From NCBI RefSeq assembly GCF_937958535.1, contig NZ_CALGNQ010000021.1:1-17192 (forward strand): a stretch of 17,192 nucleotides of DNA, given 5' to 3'. Shown piece after piece: positions 5,688-13,601 of the stretch (positions within the stretch are counted from its first letter, which is position 1; every line of letters begins with the position of its first letter). A program made the position numbers and the translations under genes. Source of the stretch: an uncultured Georgenia sp. (GTDB taxonomy: Bacteria; Actinomycetota; Actinomycetes; Actinomycetales; Actinomycetaceae). The notes below the pieces were generated by a model. The model was not told the DNA's origin. It was given only the letters and a program-made list of their open reading frames with translations, and made no database searches.

Positions 5688-8600
5688 GTGCCCCCTCCCG
5701 CCCGGTGGGGGTCGACCGGTCGCGCTCCCGCAGCCGCAGCCCCCGGGGGTGGGCGAAGAAGCCGGCCTCCTCCAGCGCGGCCCGGACGGTGCCGTCGGTG
5801 GCGAGCGCGGCGTCACCGTCGACCCGTTGCAGCGTGACCCGGCCGAGCCTGCCGCGCCGGACGGCCTCCGCCAGCGCGTGCGCGGCGGCGGTCAACCGGT
5901 CCGGGTCGGTGGTGAAGGTGAGCAGGGTGCGCCCACCCCGCTCGACGTAGAGGCACAGCTCGCCCCCGAGGAGGACGACGACGGCGCCCGCGGCCCGCCG
6001 CGGCCGGGCCCCCTCGGTGGCCGGCTCGGGCCACGGCAGGGCGGCGCCGTACGGGTTGGCCGGGTCGGTCGCGGCGAGCAGCAGCGGGTCCGCGACGGCG
6101 CGCCGGGCGGTGTCACGGAGCAGGTCGACGCACTCGGGCAGGGCGAACTGGGCCGCCCCGAGCCCCTCGAGGAGGTAGCCGCGGCGCACCTTGCCCGCGT
6201 CCTCCAGTCGGGTGAGCACCGGGTAGGCGGTGGCGAAGCCGCCGGGCAGGTCCTCCAGGCCGGCCGCCCCGCGGGTGAGGACGCCGTGCCGTTCGAGCAG
6301 GGCGGCCACCTGGGCGAGGGTGGCGGTGGTGGCGTCCGCGTCCCGGGCGACGAGCGACCACCGGCCCGCGGCGGACGGCGGCAGCGGCGTACCGGGGCGG
6401 GCGCCGGCGGCCGCCACGAGCGAGCGGCGGCGGGACAGCGCCCCGTGGGCACGGGGTGGGCGACGCTGGGAGTGGTGTGCCGGCCGTCCACCGGCAAGGC
6501 GGGCCCGGACCGGGGCGAGGGAGTCGTTGGTGACGTAGCCGGCCCACACGAGCTCCCAGAGCGCCTCGAGGACCTCCGTGCCGCTCGCACCCTGCTCCTG
6601 CGCCTGGACCTCGGCGAGGAGGTCGCGGTAGAAGATCCCGCCGGAGCTCAGCACCTCGAGCACCGCCCGTGCCACGGCGGAGTCGGGCAGCTCCTGGGGC
6701 GGGGGGAGCAGCTCGGGGGAGTCGGCGGGTGCCAGCACGAGGTAGCCGTCCACGCCGGGCAGTCCGCCCGCGCCGCACCACACGACCTCACCGGCCGTGG
6801 TGAGCTCGTCGAGCAGCGCCGGCCGGTAGTCGGAGACCCGCGCCGGGAGGACCAGCGACTCCAGCGCCGAGGCCGGCACCCGTGCCCCGGCGAGCTGGTC
6901 GACGACGGAGCCGAGCGCCGCCGTCCCGGTGCCGGCCGACCCGACCTGCTGCCACCGGGGGAGGAAGGAGCCGAGCGTCGCCGCAGGCACCGCCTCCACC
7001 TCCGAGCGCAGCACCGCCAGCGTGCGGCGCCGGATCCGGCGCAGCACCTCGGCGTCGCAGTACTGCTCGGCCGCGGCCTCCTCCCCGGGCCGCAGCCGCC
7101 CGGTGACGAGGCCGGCGGCGGCGGTGAGACGGCGCAGCACCGGTGTGAGCGCGGCCGTGCCGAGCCCGAGGTGCGCGGCGAGCTCCTCGGCGGTGAAGGG
7201 GCCGTGGGTGCGGGCGTAGCGGCGCACGAGGTCACCGAGCGGGTCGCCGACCGGCCGCAGCACCTCCTCCGGCAGCCCGACGGGCAGCGCGACACCGAGT
7301 GCGTCCCGCAGCCGGGCGGAGTCCTCCACCACCGCCCACCGCTCCTCGCCCCGCACGGTCACCCGCATGACGCGCCGGGCCCCCTCCAGCTCGGCGAGCC
7401 AGGCCGCGGCGGCGTCGGCGGGTTCGCAGCGCGCGGCGAGGTCCGCCGTCGTCACCGGCCCGAGCCGGCGCACGAGGTCGACCAGCGACTCCGGGTCCTG
7501 TGCCGGGTAGCGGCGCAGGGACACCTCGGCCTCGACCTCGGCGAGGGCGAGCGGGTCGAGGAGATCGGCGAGGTCACCGGCACCGGGGCCGATGAGCTCG
7601 GCGAGCAGCCGGGGGTCGAGCGTCAGTGCGGCGGCGCGGCGCTCGGCGGCCGGGGCGTCGCCGTCGTAGAGGAACTGGCCGACGTAGCCGAGGAGCAGGG
7701 TGCGGGCGAAGGGGGAGGGGCTCGGGGTGGCGACCTCGACGACCCGCACGTCCCGCCGCAGGACCCGGCCCATGAGCTCGGCCAGGGCGGGGGTGTCGAA
7801 GTCGTCCTGGAGGCACTCACGCACGGTCTCCAGGACGATCGGGAAGTCGGGGTGGTCGGCGGCGACGGAGAGGAGCTGGGCGGCGCGGTGCCGCTGCTGC
7901 CACAGCGGCTGGCGGCGGTCGGGACGGCGGCGGGGCAGCAGCAGGGCACGGGCGGCCGCCTCCCGGAAGCGGGCGGCGAAGTGGGCCGAGCCGGCGAGCG
8001 CCTCCACCACCTGCCCGGTTACCTCGTCCGGGTCGAGGAGGAGGTCCTCGGCCGTGACCGGCAGCTGCCCGCCGTCCGGACCGACGTCGGGCAGCCGCAG
8101 GACGATGCCGTCGTCCGCGGCCATCGCGGCGACGTCCATCCCGAGCTGTTCGCGCAGCCGGGCGGCGAGGACCAGCGCCCACGGGGTGTGCACCCGCGAG
8201 CCGTGGGGGGAGTGGATGACCAGCCGCCAGTCGCCGAGCTCGTCGCGGAAGCGCTCCAGGACGATGGTGCGGTCGTCGCTGAGGTGGGCGTGCTCACGCT
8301 GCTCGTGGAGGTAGGCGAGGAGGTTGTCGCGGGCCCACTCGTCCAGGCCCTGCTCGGCGAGCCGGGCGTGCGCCTCCTCGGCCGGCAGCGCGGCCGTCTC
8401 CCGGACGAACCGCCCGAGCGCCCGGCCCAGCTCGGCCGGCCGGCCGGGGGAGTCGCCCTTCCAGAAGGGCAGGCGCCCGGGCTGCCCGGGTGCGGGGGAG
8501 ACGAGCACCCGGTCCGGGGTGATGTCCTCGATGCGCCACGTGCTCGAGCCGAGGGTGAAGGTGTCCCCGACGCGGGACTCGAAGACCATCTCCTCGTCGA

Positions 8601-10377
8601 GCTCCCCGACCCGCCGTCCGCCCCGCCCGCCGGAGGTGACCGACCCGGCGTCCTCCGCCGCCGCCCCGGCGGCGAGGAAGACGCCGTAGAGCCCGCGGTC
8701 GGGGATGGTGCCGCCGCTCGTCGTCGCCAGCCGCAGTGCCCCGGGCCGCGCGCTGAGCGTGCCGGCGGCGCGGTCCCACACCACCCGCGGACGCAGTTCG
8801 GCGAAGTCCTCGCTGGGGTAGCGCCCGGAGAGCATGTCGAGGACGGCGTACAGCGAGGCGTCGCCGAGGGACTCGAACGGGGCGCTGCGCCGGACGAGGG
8901 CGGCGAGCTCCTCGACCGACCAGTCCTCCACGGCGAGCATCGCCACCACCTGCTGGGCGAGGACGTCCAGCGGGTTGCTCACCACGTGGAGCTCCTCGAT
9001 CGCGCCGTCCTGTGCGCGCACCGAACTGACGGCCGCCGCCAGGAGGTCCCCGCGGTGGGTGGGCAGGACCACTCCGCGGGACAGCGCGCCGACCTGGTGG
9101 CCGGCCCGCCCGATGCGCTGGAGGGCGGAGGCGACCGACGGCGGGGCGCCCACCTGGACGACGAGGTCGACGGCGCCCATGTCGATGCCGAGCTCGAGGG
9201 TGGAGGTGGCGATGACGGCGGGCAGGGTGCCCGACTTCAGCGCCGTCTCGATGCGCGTGCGCTCCTCGCGGCTCATGGAGCCGTGGTGGGCCCGGGCGAG
9301 CTCGCCGTCCGCGGCCGGGGCTGCCGTGCCCGACTGTCCGGGGACCTGGGCGGCCCACGTGTCGCCCGTGCCCGGGGCGGTTCCCCCGGGCCCGGCCCGC
9401 CGGTCGGCCCAGAGCTCGTTGACCCGCGCGGCGAGTCGCTCCGCCCCGCGCCGGGAGTTGGCGAAGACGATCGTCGAGCGGTGGGCGGTGATGAGGTCGA
9501 CGAGCCGCTCCTCGACGTGCGGCCAGATGGAGGCCCGGTGCGGTCCGGGCAGCCGCCCGGCGGCGCTGCCGGACAGGTCGGGCCCGTCGTCGCCTGCCGG
9601 GCCGGCCGGCTCGGGCAGCTCGGACAGGTCCGGGACCGGGACGACGACGTCGATCTGCAGCTCCTTGGCGACCTCCGGCCGCACGATGCGCACCGGGCGC
9701 CCGCCGTCCTCCAGCGACCGGGTGCCGGCGAGGAACCGGGCGACGGCCTCGACCGGCCGCACCGTGGCCGACAGCCCGATGCGCTGCGCCGGGCGGGGGA
9801 GCAGGGCGTCGAGCCGTTCGAGGGTGACCGCCAGGTGGGCGCCCCGCTTCGTCCCGGCCACGGCGTGCACCTCGTCGACGATGACGGTCTCCACGCCGCG
9901 CAGCCCCTCGCGCGCCGCGGAGGTGAGGACGAGGTAGAGCGACTCCGGGGTGGTGATGAGGATGTCGGGGGGCCGGGTGGCCAGCGTGCGGCGCTCCGCG
10001 GCGGGGGTGTCCCCGGTGCGGACCCCGACGGTGACCTCGCGCCGCGGGGTGCCCGAGGACTCCGCCGCCCGGGTGATGCCGACGAGCGGGGAGCGCAGGT
10101 TGCGCTCGACGTCCGCGGCCAGTGCCTTGAGCGGGGAGACGTAGACGACACGGGCGCGGCGCTGCGGCTCCGGCTCGGGACCGGTGAGCAGGCGGTCCAC
10201 CGACCAGAGGAAGGCGGAGAGGGTCTTCCCCGAGCCGGTGGGGGCGACGACGAGGGCGTGGTCACCGGCGCGGATCGCCTCCCACGCGCCGGTCTGCGCC
10301 GCCGTCGGCGCGGCGAAGGCGCCGGCGAACCACGCGCGCGTGGGGCCGGAGAAGCCGGTGAGACCGTCCGCCGTCAT
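5674..10377 (-). CDS. lhr: Lhr, large SF2 ATP-dependent DNA helicase
   Basis: This 1567-residue protein is about the length of mycobacterial Lhr (roughly 1500). It is an ATP-driven 3'-5' translocase and helicase, induced by DNA damage in mycobacteria. The SF2 motifs are APTGSGKT (Walker A, 45-52), DEVH (168-171), SAT (203-205), STLELGIDMG (392-401) and QRIGRAGH (420-427). These are followed by the Lhr-specific winged-helix and core region with STWRIEDI, then the long C-terminal domain. That domain ends in the typical GRWSLVARD and LEGLGAAQFALPECVD-like segments. In E. coli the equivalent C-terminal region has been reported to have uracil-glycosylase activity. The ATG at 10377 lies 6 nt behind a CACAAT element and lacks a ribosome binding site. 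The gene is divergent from the DUF3046 gene and overlaps nei by 14 nt. Confidence 0.95.
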   Translation of the reverse strand: MTADGLTGFSGPTRAWFAGAFAAPTAAQTGAWEAIRAGDHALVVAPTGSGKTLSAFLWSVDRLLTGPEPEPQRRARVVYVSPLKALAADVERNLRSPLVGITRAAESSGTPRREVTVGVRTGDTPAAERRTLATRPPDILITTPESLYLVLTSAAREGLRGVETVIVDEVHAVAGTKRGAHLAVTLERLDALLPRPAQRIGLSATVRPVEAVARFLAGTRSLEDGGRPVRIVRPEVAKELQIDVVVPVPDLSELPEPAGPAGDDGPDLSGSAAGRLPGPHRASIWPHVEERLVDLITAHRSTIVFANSRRGAERLAARVNELWADRRAGPGGTAPGTGDTWAAQVPGQSGTAAPAADGELARAHHGSMSREERTRIETALKSGTLPAVIATSTLELGIDMGAVDLVVQVGAPPSVASALQRIGRAGHQVGALSRGVVLPTHRGDLLAAAVSSVRAQDGAIEELHVVSNPLDVLAQQVVAMLAVEDWSVEELAALVRRSAPFESLGDASLYAVLDMLSGRYPSEDFAELRPRVVWDRAAGTLSARPGALRLATTSGGTIPDRGLYGVFLAAGAAAEDAGSVTSGGRGGRRVGELDEEMVFESRVGDTFTLGSSTWRIEDITPDRVLVSPAPGQPGRLPFWKGDSPGRPAELGRALGRFVRETAALPAEEAHARLAEQGLDEWARDNLLAYLHEQREHAHLSDDRTIVLERFRDELGDWRLVIHSPHGSRVHTPWALVLAARLREQLGMDVAAMAADDGIVLRLPDVGPDGGQLPVTAEDLLLDPDEVTGQVVEALAGSAHFAARFREAAARALLLPRRRPDRRQPLWQQRHRAAQLLSVAADHPDFPIVLETVRECLQDDFDTPALAELMGRVLRRDVRVVEVATPSPSPFARTLLLGYVGQFLYDGDAPAAERRAAALTLDPRLLAELIGPGAGDLADLLDPLALAEVEAEVSLRRYPAQDPESLVDLVRRLGPVTTADLAARCEPADAAAAWLAELEGARRVMRVTVRGEERWAVVEDSARLRDALGVALPVGLPEEVLRPVGDPLGDLVRRYARTHGPFTAEELAAHLGLGTAALTPVLRRLTAAAGLVTGRLRPGEEAAAEQYCDAEVLRRIRRRTLAVLRSEVEAVPAATLGSFLPRWQQVGSAGTGTAALGSVVDQLAGARVPASALESLVLPARVSDYRPALLDELTTAGEVVWCGAGGLPGVDGYLVLAPADSPELLPPPQELPDSAVARAVLEVLSSGGIFYRDLLAEVQAQEQGASGTEVLEALWELVWAGYVTNDSLAPVRARLAGGRPAHHSQRRPPRAHGALSRRRSLVAAAGARPGTPLPPSAAGRWSLVARDADATTATLAQVAALLERHGVLTRGAAGLEDLPGGFATAYPVLTRLEDAGKVRRGYLLEGLGAAQFALPECVDLLRDTARRAVADPLLLAATDPANPYGAALPWPEPATEGARPRRAAGAVVVLLGGELCLYVERGGRTLLTFTTDPDRLTAAAHALAEAVRRGRLGRVTLQRVDGDAALATDGTVRAALEEAGFFAHPRGLRLRERDRSTPTGREGARAGG

Positions 10378-10383
10378 GGGGTC

Positions 10384-10389
10384 ATTGTG
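10384..10389 (-). promoter_or_regulatory. Possible -10 element of lhr (leaderless)
   Basis: CACAAT on the minus strand ends 6 nt before the lhr ATG and no Shine-Dalgarno sequence intervenes. The hexamer is a weak match, and I see neither an SOS box nor a RecA-NDp motif in the 87-bp divergent region. Confidence 0.3.
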
Positions 10390-10464
10390 CAGGCAAGGTC
10401 CCACACGCACTCCCCGGCCGGGACGACGGTGCGGGGGACGCCGTCGGCGTGGCACGCTGGTGCG

Positions 10465-10695
10465 GTGAAGCACTCGGAGTTCCGCCAGGCGCTGGAGGAG
10501 ACCTTCGGCTCCGCCTACGGACGGACGCTGGCCGCCGAGCTCGTCCTGCTCCCGCTCGGCAACCGCACCCCCGACCAGGCGCTCGCCGACGGTGTCCCGC
10601 CGCAGGAGGTGTGGGACGCCGTGTGCGAGGAGATGGAGCTCGACGAGCGGGTGCGCTGGCGGCACCGCGGCACGCTGGACCGCAAGCGCCGCTGA
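10465..10695 (+). CDS. DUF3046 family small protein
   Basis: This 76-residue soluble protein of unknown function starts MKHSEFRQALEETFG and has a charged C-terminus ending DRKRR. It matches the short actinobacterial DUF3046 family, which is typically encoded immediately upstream of recA, as here. The GTG start at 10465 gives the family-like N-terminus; no strong ribosome binding site precedes it, and a weak -10-like CACGCT lies 6 nt upstream. The composition (many Glu, Arg and Leu) suggests a small helical protein. The neighbourhood suggests a link with recA or DNA repair, but no function has been shown in the sequence. An 18-bp palindrome follows the stop codon. Confidence 0.88.
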   Translation: MKHSEFRQALEETFGSAYGRTLAAELVLLPLGNRTPDQALADGVPPQEVWDAVCEEMELDERVRWRHRGTLDRKRR

Positions 10696-10700
10696 CCGCG

Positions 10701-10718
10701 CCGACACGCGCGTGTCGG
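10701..10718. promoter_or_regulatory. Perfect 18-bp palindrome between DUF3046 and recA
   Basis: CCGACACGCGCGTGTCGG is a perfect palindrome with no spacer. It begins 5 nt after the DUF3046 stop and ends 6 nt before the SOS box. It could fold as a short hairpin terminator for the upstream gene or act as an operator for a dimeric regulator. The sequence alone does not decide. Confidence 0.5.
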
Positions 10719-10724
10719 GCCGGG

Positions 10725-10740
10725 TCGAACAGCCGTTCGG
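10725..10740. promoter_or_regulatory. LexA (SOS) box of recA
   Basis: TCGAACAGCCGTTCGG matches the actinobacterial SOS box TCGAAC-N4-GTTCGA at all but the last base. It lies 182 nt upstream of the recA ATG and just upstream of a TACTGT -10-like element (10743-10748), as expected for LexA repression of a recA promoter. Confidence 0.85.
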
Positions 10741-10742
10741 AC

Positions 10743-10748
10743 TACTGT
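10743..10748 (+). promoter_or_regulatory. -10 element of the SOS-controlled recA promoter
   Basis: TACTGT follows the SOS box by 2 nt. Its -35 region would fall at or upstream of the box, so LexA bound there would block RNA polymerase. The -35 hexamer is not obvious. Confidence 0.5.
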
Positions 10749-10805
10749 GGTCCTCAGGGAAGGACGGGCCGCGGGTCTCCACAGCCGGTGGGGCCTGAGG
10801 TCCGG

Positions 10806-10828
10806 ATGTCGGTGGTCGGGCATAGCCT
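10806..10828 (+). promoter_or_regulatory. RecA-NDp (PafBC-type) promoter of recA
   Basis: ATGTCGGTG (10806-10814), an 8-nt spacer and TAGCCT (10823-10828) fit the mycobacterial RecA-NDp promoter consensus TTGTCRGTG-N8-TANNNT at every defined position except the first T. In mycobacteria this motif drives LexA-independent DNA-damage induction through PafBC, and ClgR has also been implicated. It lies 94 nt upstream of the recA start, downstream of the SOS promoter. Confidence 0.7.
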
Positions 10829-10922
10829 CCCCACAGGTAGCCGTCCGGAGAGGGCGGGCCCTGCACAGACCAGCCCTGTTCCGCCCGGCCGGGCCCCCGG
10901 CCACGATGCAAGGAGAACCCAC

Positions 10923-11966
10923 ATGGCCGCTCCCGTAGCAGACCGCAGCAAGGCCCTGGAGGCCGCGCTCAGCCAGATCGACCGCCAGTTCGGCAAGGGC
11001 TCGATCATGCGGCTGGGGGACGACTCCCGGCCCAAGGTCGAGGTCATCCCCACCGGGTCGGTGGCGCTGGACGTCGCCCTCGGCATCGGGGGCCTGCCCC
11101 GCGGCCGGATCGTGGAGATCTACGGCCCGGAGTCGTCGGGCAAGACGACGGTCGCCCTCCACGCCGTGGCCAACGCCCAGAAGGCCGGTGGGATCGCCGC
11201 CTTCATCGACGCGGAGCACGCGCTCGACCCCGAGTACGCCAAGAAGCTCGGGGTCGACACCGACGCCCTGCTCGTCTCCCAGCCCGACACCGGTGAGCAG
11301 GCGCTGGAGATCATGGACATGCTCATCCGCTCCGGCGCGCTGGACATCGTCGTCGTCGACTCGGTCGCGGCGCTCGTGCCCAAGGCCGAGATCGAGGGCG
11401 AGATGGGTGACTCCCACGTCGGGCTGCAGGCCCGGCTCATGTCCCAGGCGCTGCGCAAGATCACCGGTGCGCTGTCCGCCTCGGGCACCACGGCGATCTT
11501 CATCAACCAGCTGCGCGAGAAGATCGGGGTGTTCTTCGGCTCCCCGGAGACCACCACCGGCGGCAAGGCGCTGAAGTTCTACGCCTCGGTGCGTATCGAC
11601 GTCCGCCGCATCGAGACCCTCAAGGAGGGCTCCGAGCCGGTCGGCAACCGCACGCGCGCCAAGATCGTCAAGAACAAGATGGCCCCGCCTTTCAAGCAGG
11701 CCGAGTTCGACATCCTCTACGGCCGGGGCATCTCCCGGGAGGGCGGGCTCATCGACCTCGGCGTGGAGCACGGGATCGTGCGCAAGTCCGGTGCCTGGTT
11801 CACCTACGAGGGGGACCAGCTCGGCCAGGGCAAGGAAAACGCTCGCCGCTTCCTGCGGGACAACCCCGAGCTCGCCGTCGAGATCGAGCAGAAGATCCTC
11901 ACCAAGCTCGGCATCGGCGGTGCCGCGTCCGAGGATGAGGCACCCGAGGCGGAGGTCGACTTCTGA
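10923..11966 (+). CDS. recA: Recombinase RecA
   Basis: This 347-residue protein forms ATP-dependent filaments on single-stranded DNA, catalyses strand exchange and triggers LexA self-cleavage. It shows Walker A GPESSGKT (68-75), the Walker B region VVVDSVAAL (143-151), the L2 loop segment GVFFGSPETTTGGKALKF (202-219) and an acidic C-terminal tail (EDEAPEAEVDF). The length is normal and no intein is present, unlike M. tuberculosis RecA. AGGAG (10911-10915) precedes ATG 10923 with good spacing; the open frame runs further upstream without family similarity. Two damage-type promoter signals lie in the 227-bp upstream region. The stop codon overlaps the apparent CTG start of recX. Confidence 0.98.
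   Translation: MAAPVADRSKALEAALSQIDRQFGKGSIMRLGDDSRPKVEVIPTGSVALDVALGIGGLPRGRIVEIYGPESSGKTTVALHAVANAQKAGGIAAFIDAEHALDPEYAKKLGVDTDALLVSQPDTGEQALEIMDMLIRSGALDIVVVDSVAALVPKAEIEGEMGDSHVGLQARLMSQALRKITGALSASGTTAIFINQLREKIGVFFGSPETTTGGKALKFYASVRIDVRRIETLKEGSEPVGNRTRAKIVKNKMAPPFKQAEFDILYGRGISREGGLIDLGVEHGIVRKSGAWFTYEGDQLGQGKENARRFLRDNPELAVEIEQKILTKLGIGGAASEDEAPEAEVDF
11951..11965 (+). promoter_or_regulatory. Ribosome binding site and CTG start junction of recX
   Basis: GGAGGT (11951-11956) within the last recA codons is followed by CGACTT and CTG (11963-11965), which overlaps the recA stop TGA. The spacing is ideal for initiation at CTG and for recA-coupled translation. Confidence 0.7.
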
Positions 11967-12544
11967 CCTCCCCCCGTCCGTCCGGTGGTCGGGGGTCCGC
12001 GCCTGAGCCCCCGACCACCGGATCCGCCGCCGAGGACCGCGAGCCGCCCGGCGAGGACGTCGCCCGGGCGATCCTGCTGCGCCAGCTCGCGGCGGCGCCG
12101 CGCAGTCGGGCCCAGCTCGCCGAGAAGCTCGCGGCGCGCAACGTGCCCGACGACCTCGCCGAGCGGCTCCTCGACCGTTTCGAGGAGGTCGGCCTCGTCG
12201 ACGACGCCGCCTACGCCGAGATGCTCGTCCGCACCCGGCACCAGGAGCGCGGCCTGGCACGTCGGGCGCTGGCCCACGAGCTGCGCCGCAAGGGTGTCGA
12301 CCCGGAGGTCGCCGAGCAGGCGCTGGAACAGATCGACGACGACACCGAGCTGGCGGCCGCCCGCGAGCTCGCGCGCCGCCGGGCCCGGGCCACCCGCGGG
12401 CTGGACCCGGTCAAGCGGCGCCGCCGGCTCGCCGGGATGCTCGCCCGCAAGGGCTACTCACCCGGTGTGACCATGCGTGCGGTGGCCGAGGCGCTCGCCG
12501 CCGACGGGGACGAGGAGCTCCCGGACGTCGACGACTTGTCCTGA
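11963..12544 (+). CDS. recX: RecX, regulator of RecA (apparent CTG start)
   Basis: RecX binds RecA filaments and inhibits or modulates their activity. This reading gives 193 residues: a Pro/Gly-rich N-terminal tail (about 1-30), then RecX helical repeats starting near DVARAILLRQLAAAPRSRAQ (32-51). Typical motifs follow: LLDRFEEVGLVDDAAYAEML (68-87), RRALAHELRRKGV (99-111) and RRRRLAGMLARKGYSPG (150-166). The frame is open from 11939 but contains no ATG, GTG or TTG before GTG 12143. Starting there would delete the first repeat. CTG 11963 overlaps the recA TGA (CTGA) and has GGAGG at 11951-11955, 7 nt upstream, so it is the best start. The coding identity is certain; the start is inferred. Confidence 0.85.
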   Translation: MTSPRPSGGRGSAPEPPTTGSAAEDREPPGEDVARAILLRQLAAAPRSRAQLAEKLAARNVPDDLAERLLDRFEEVGLVDDAAYAEMLVRTRHQERGLARRALAHELRRKGVDPEVAEQALEQIDDDTELAAARELARRRARATRGLDPVKRRRRLAGMLARKGYSPGVTMRAVAEALAADGDEELPDVDDLS

Positions 12545-12599
12545 GCCGTCGTCGGTGAGGAGGGTCCGGGACGGCGGGGACCGCAGCCGTCGACAGCGA

Positions 12600-12630
12600 G
12601 GCCCAGTCCTCGACAGTCGAGGACTGGGCC
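12600..12630. terminator. Bidirectional terminator between recX and gluD
   Basis: Perfect 14-bp arms GGCCCAGTCCTCGA (12600-12613) and TCGAGGACTGGGCC (12617-12630) enclose a 3-nt loop. It lies 55 nt past the recX stop and 86 nt before the end of the convergent gluD gene, so it can serve both strands. Confidence 0.88.
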
Positions 12631-12716
12631 GTTCCCCGGTGCGGGTTCCCGGGTACGTCCTGCCCGTCACCCGGCGGTGCACCGGCGTGCGCGCTGCCGG
12701 GTGAGGGGCGTGAGAC

Positions 12717-13601
12717 TCAGCGCTGCGTCCGGCCCGTCGCCGGGTTCATCGCCGCGATCTGGCCGGGCAGCTCGGCCTTCTGGCCACGCTGCCGCAGCCG
12801 GGCCTCGACGAAGATCGCCACGCGGGTGAGCGTGAAGTTCAGCGTGAGGTAGATCGCCAGGGTGGCGACGAACAGCGGCAGCCGGCTCTCGTGGCCGAAG
12901 AAGTTGTAGTTGAGCTGGAAGGCCCGCAGCAGCTCGGGGTAGGCGATGATGAAGCCGATCGAGGTGTCCTTGAGGAGGACGACGAGCTGGGCGATGAGGC
13001 TCGGCAGCATGACCCGGATCGCCTGCGGCAGCATGATGATGAAGAAGTTCTGCGCCCAGGTGAGCCCGATGGCCAACCCCGCCTCGCCCTGCCCCTTGGC
13101 CAGCGACGCGAGCCCGGCGCGCAGGATCTCCCCGACGATCGCGGCGTTGTAGATGACCAGGCCGAAGACGACCGAGGAGAAGGGGCTGAAGCCGAAGACG
13201 AAGTACCCGAACATCATGAGCACGAGCACCGGCAGCCCGCGGAAGATCTCGATGACCCACCGGGTGGGGGCGCTCACCGCCCGCCGGGGCGAGGTGCGCA
13301 GCATGACCAGGGCGAGGGCGAGGACACCGGCGAGCGGCATCGCCAGCGCGGCCGCCTTGAGCGTGCCCTGGATGAGGCCGCCCCACAGCAGCGAGCCCCA
13401 CCACACGTCCTTCGCCGACTGGCCGCGGGGCGGGTCGACGAGGACGAGCCAGCGGTCGTTGAAGATGCCGTTGCGGTACATCGCGACGATGCCCGCGGCG
13501 AACACGGCGAGGATGAGGAGTCCCGCGAGCGCGGACAGCATGCGCTGCCGGCGTCGGGTCACCGGGCCCGGGGCGTCGTAGAGGACGGTGCTGGTGCTCA
13601 T
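12717..13601 (-). CDS. gluD: Amino acid (glutamate-type) ABC transporter permease GluD
   Basis: This 294-residue membrane permease forms the transmembrane channel together with GluC. It has an N-terminal transmembrane segment (about 22-42), an extracytoplasmic stretch, then the HisM-type permease domain with multiple helices. Its cytoplasmic EAA loop, GEAGLAIGLTWAQNFFIIML (about 174-193) continuing into PQAIRV, contacts the ATPase. The start ATG 13601 overlaps the gluC stop by 4 nt (ATGA), indicating coupling, and AAGGTGG lies about 10 nt upstream. It is the last gene of the operon and ends before the terminator shared with recX. Substrate assignment rests on gene order and similarity to Corynebacterium gluABCD. 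Confidence 0.88.
   Translation of the reverse strand: MSTSTVLYDAPGPVTRRRQRMLSALAGLLILAVFAAGIVAMYRNGIFNDRWLVLVDPPRGQSAKDVWWGSLLWGGLIQGTLKAAALAMPLAGVLALALVMLRTSPRRAVSAPTRWVIEIFRGLPVLVLMMFGYFVFGFSPFSSVVFGLVIYNAAIVGEILRAGLASLAKGQGEAGLAIGLTWAQNFFIIMLPQAIRVMLPSLIAQLVVLLKDTSIGFIIAYPELLRAFQLNYNFFGHESRLPLFVATLAIYLTLNFTLTRVAIFVEARLRQRGQKAELPGQIAAMNPATGRTQR

Noticed and set aside
5194..10695. An 1833-codon plus-strand open frame opposite lhr and nei
   Set aside because: It is the antisense shadow of a genuine Lhr helicase with intact SF2 motifs. Only its last 76 codons (DUF3046, from 10465) are a real gene in that frame.
10449..10922. N-terminal extension of RecA
   Set aside because: The frame is open upstream, but the residues are not RecA-like, and AGGAG directly precedes ATG 10923 with correct spacing.
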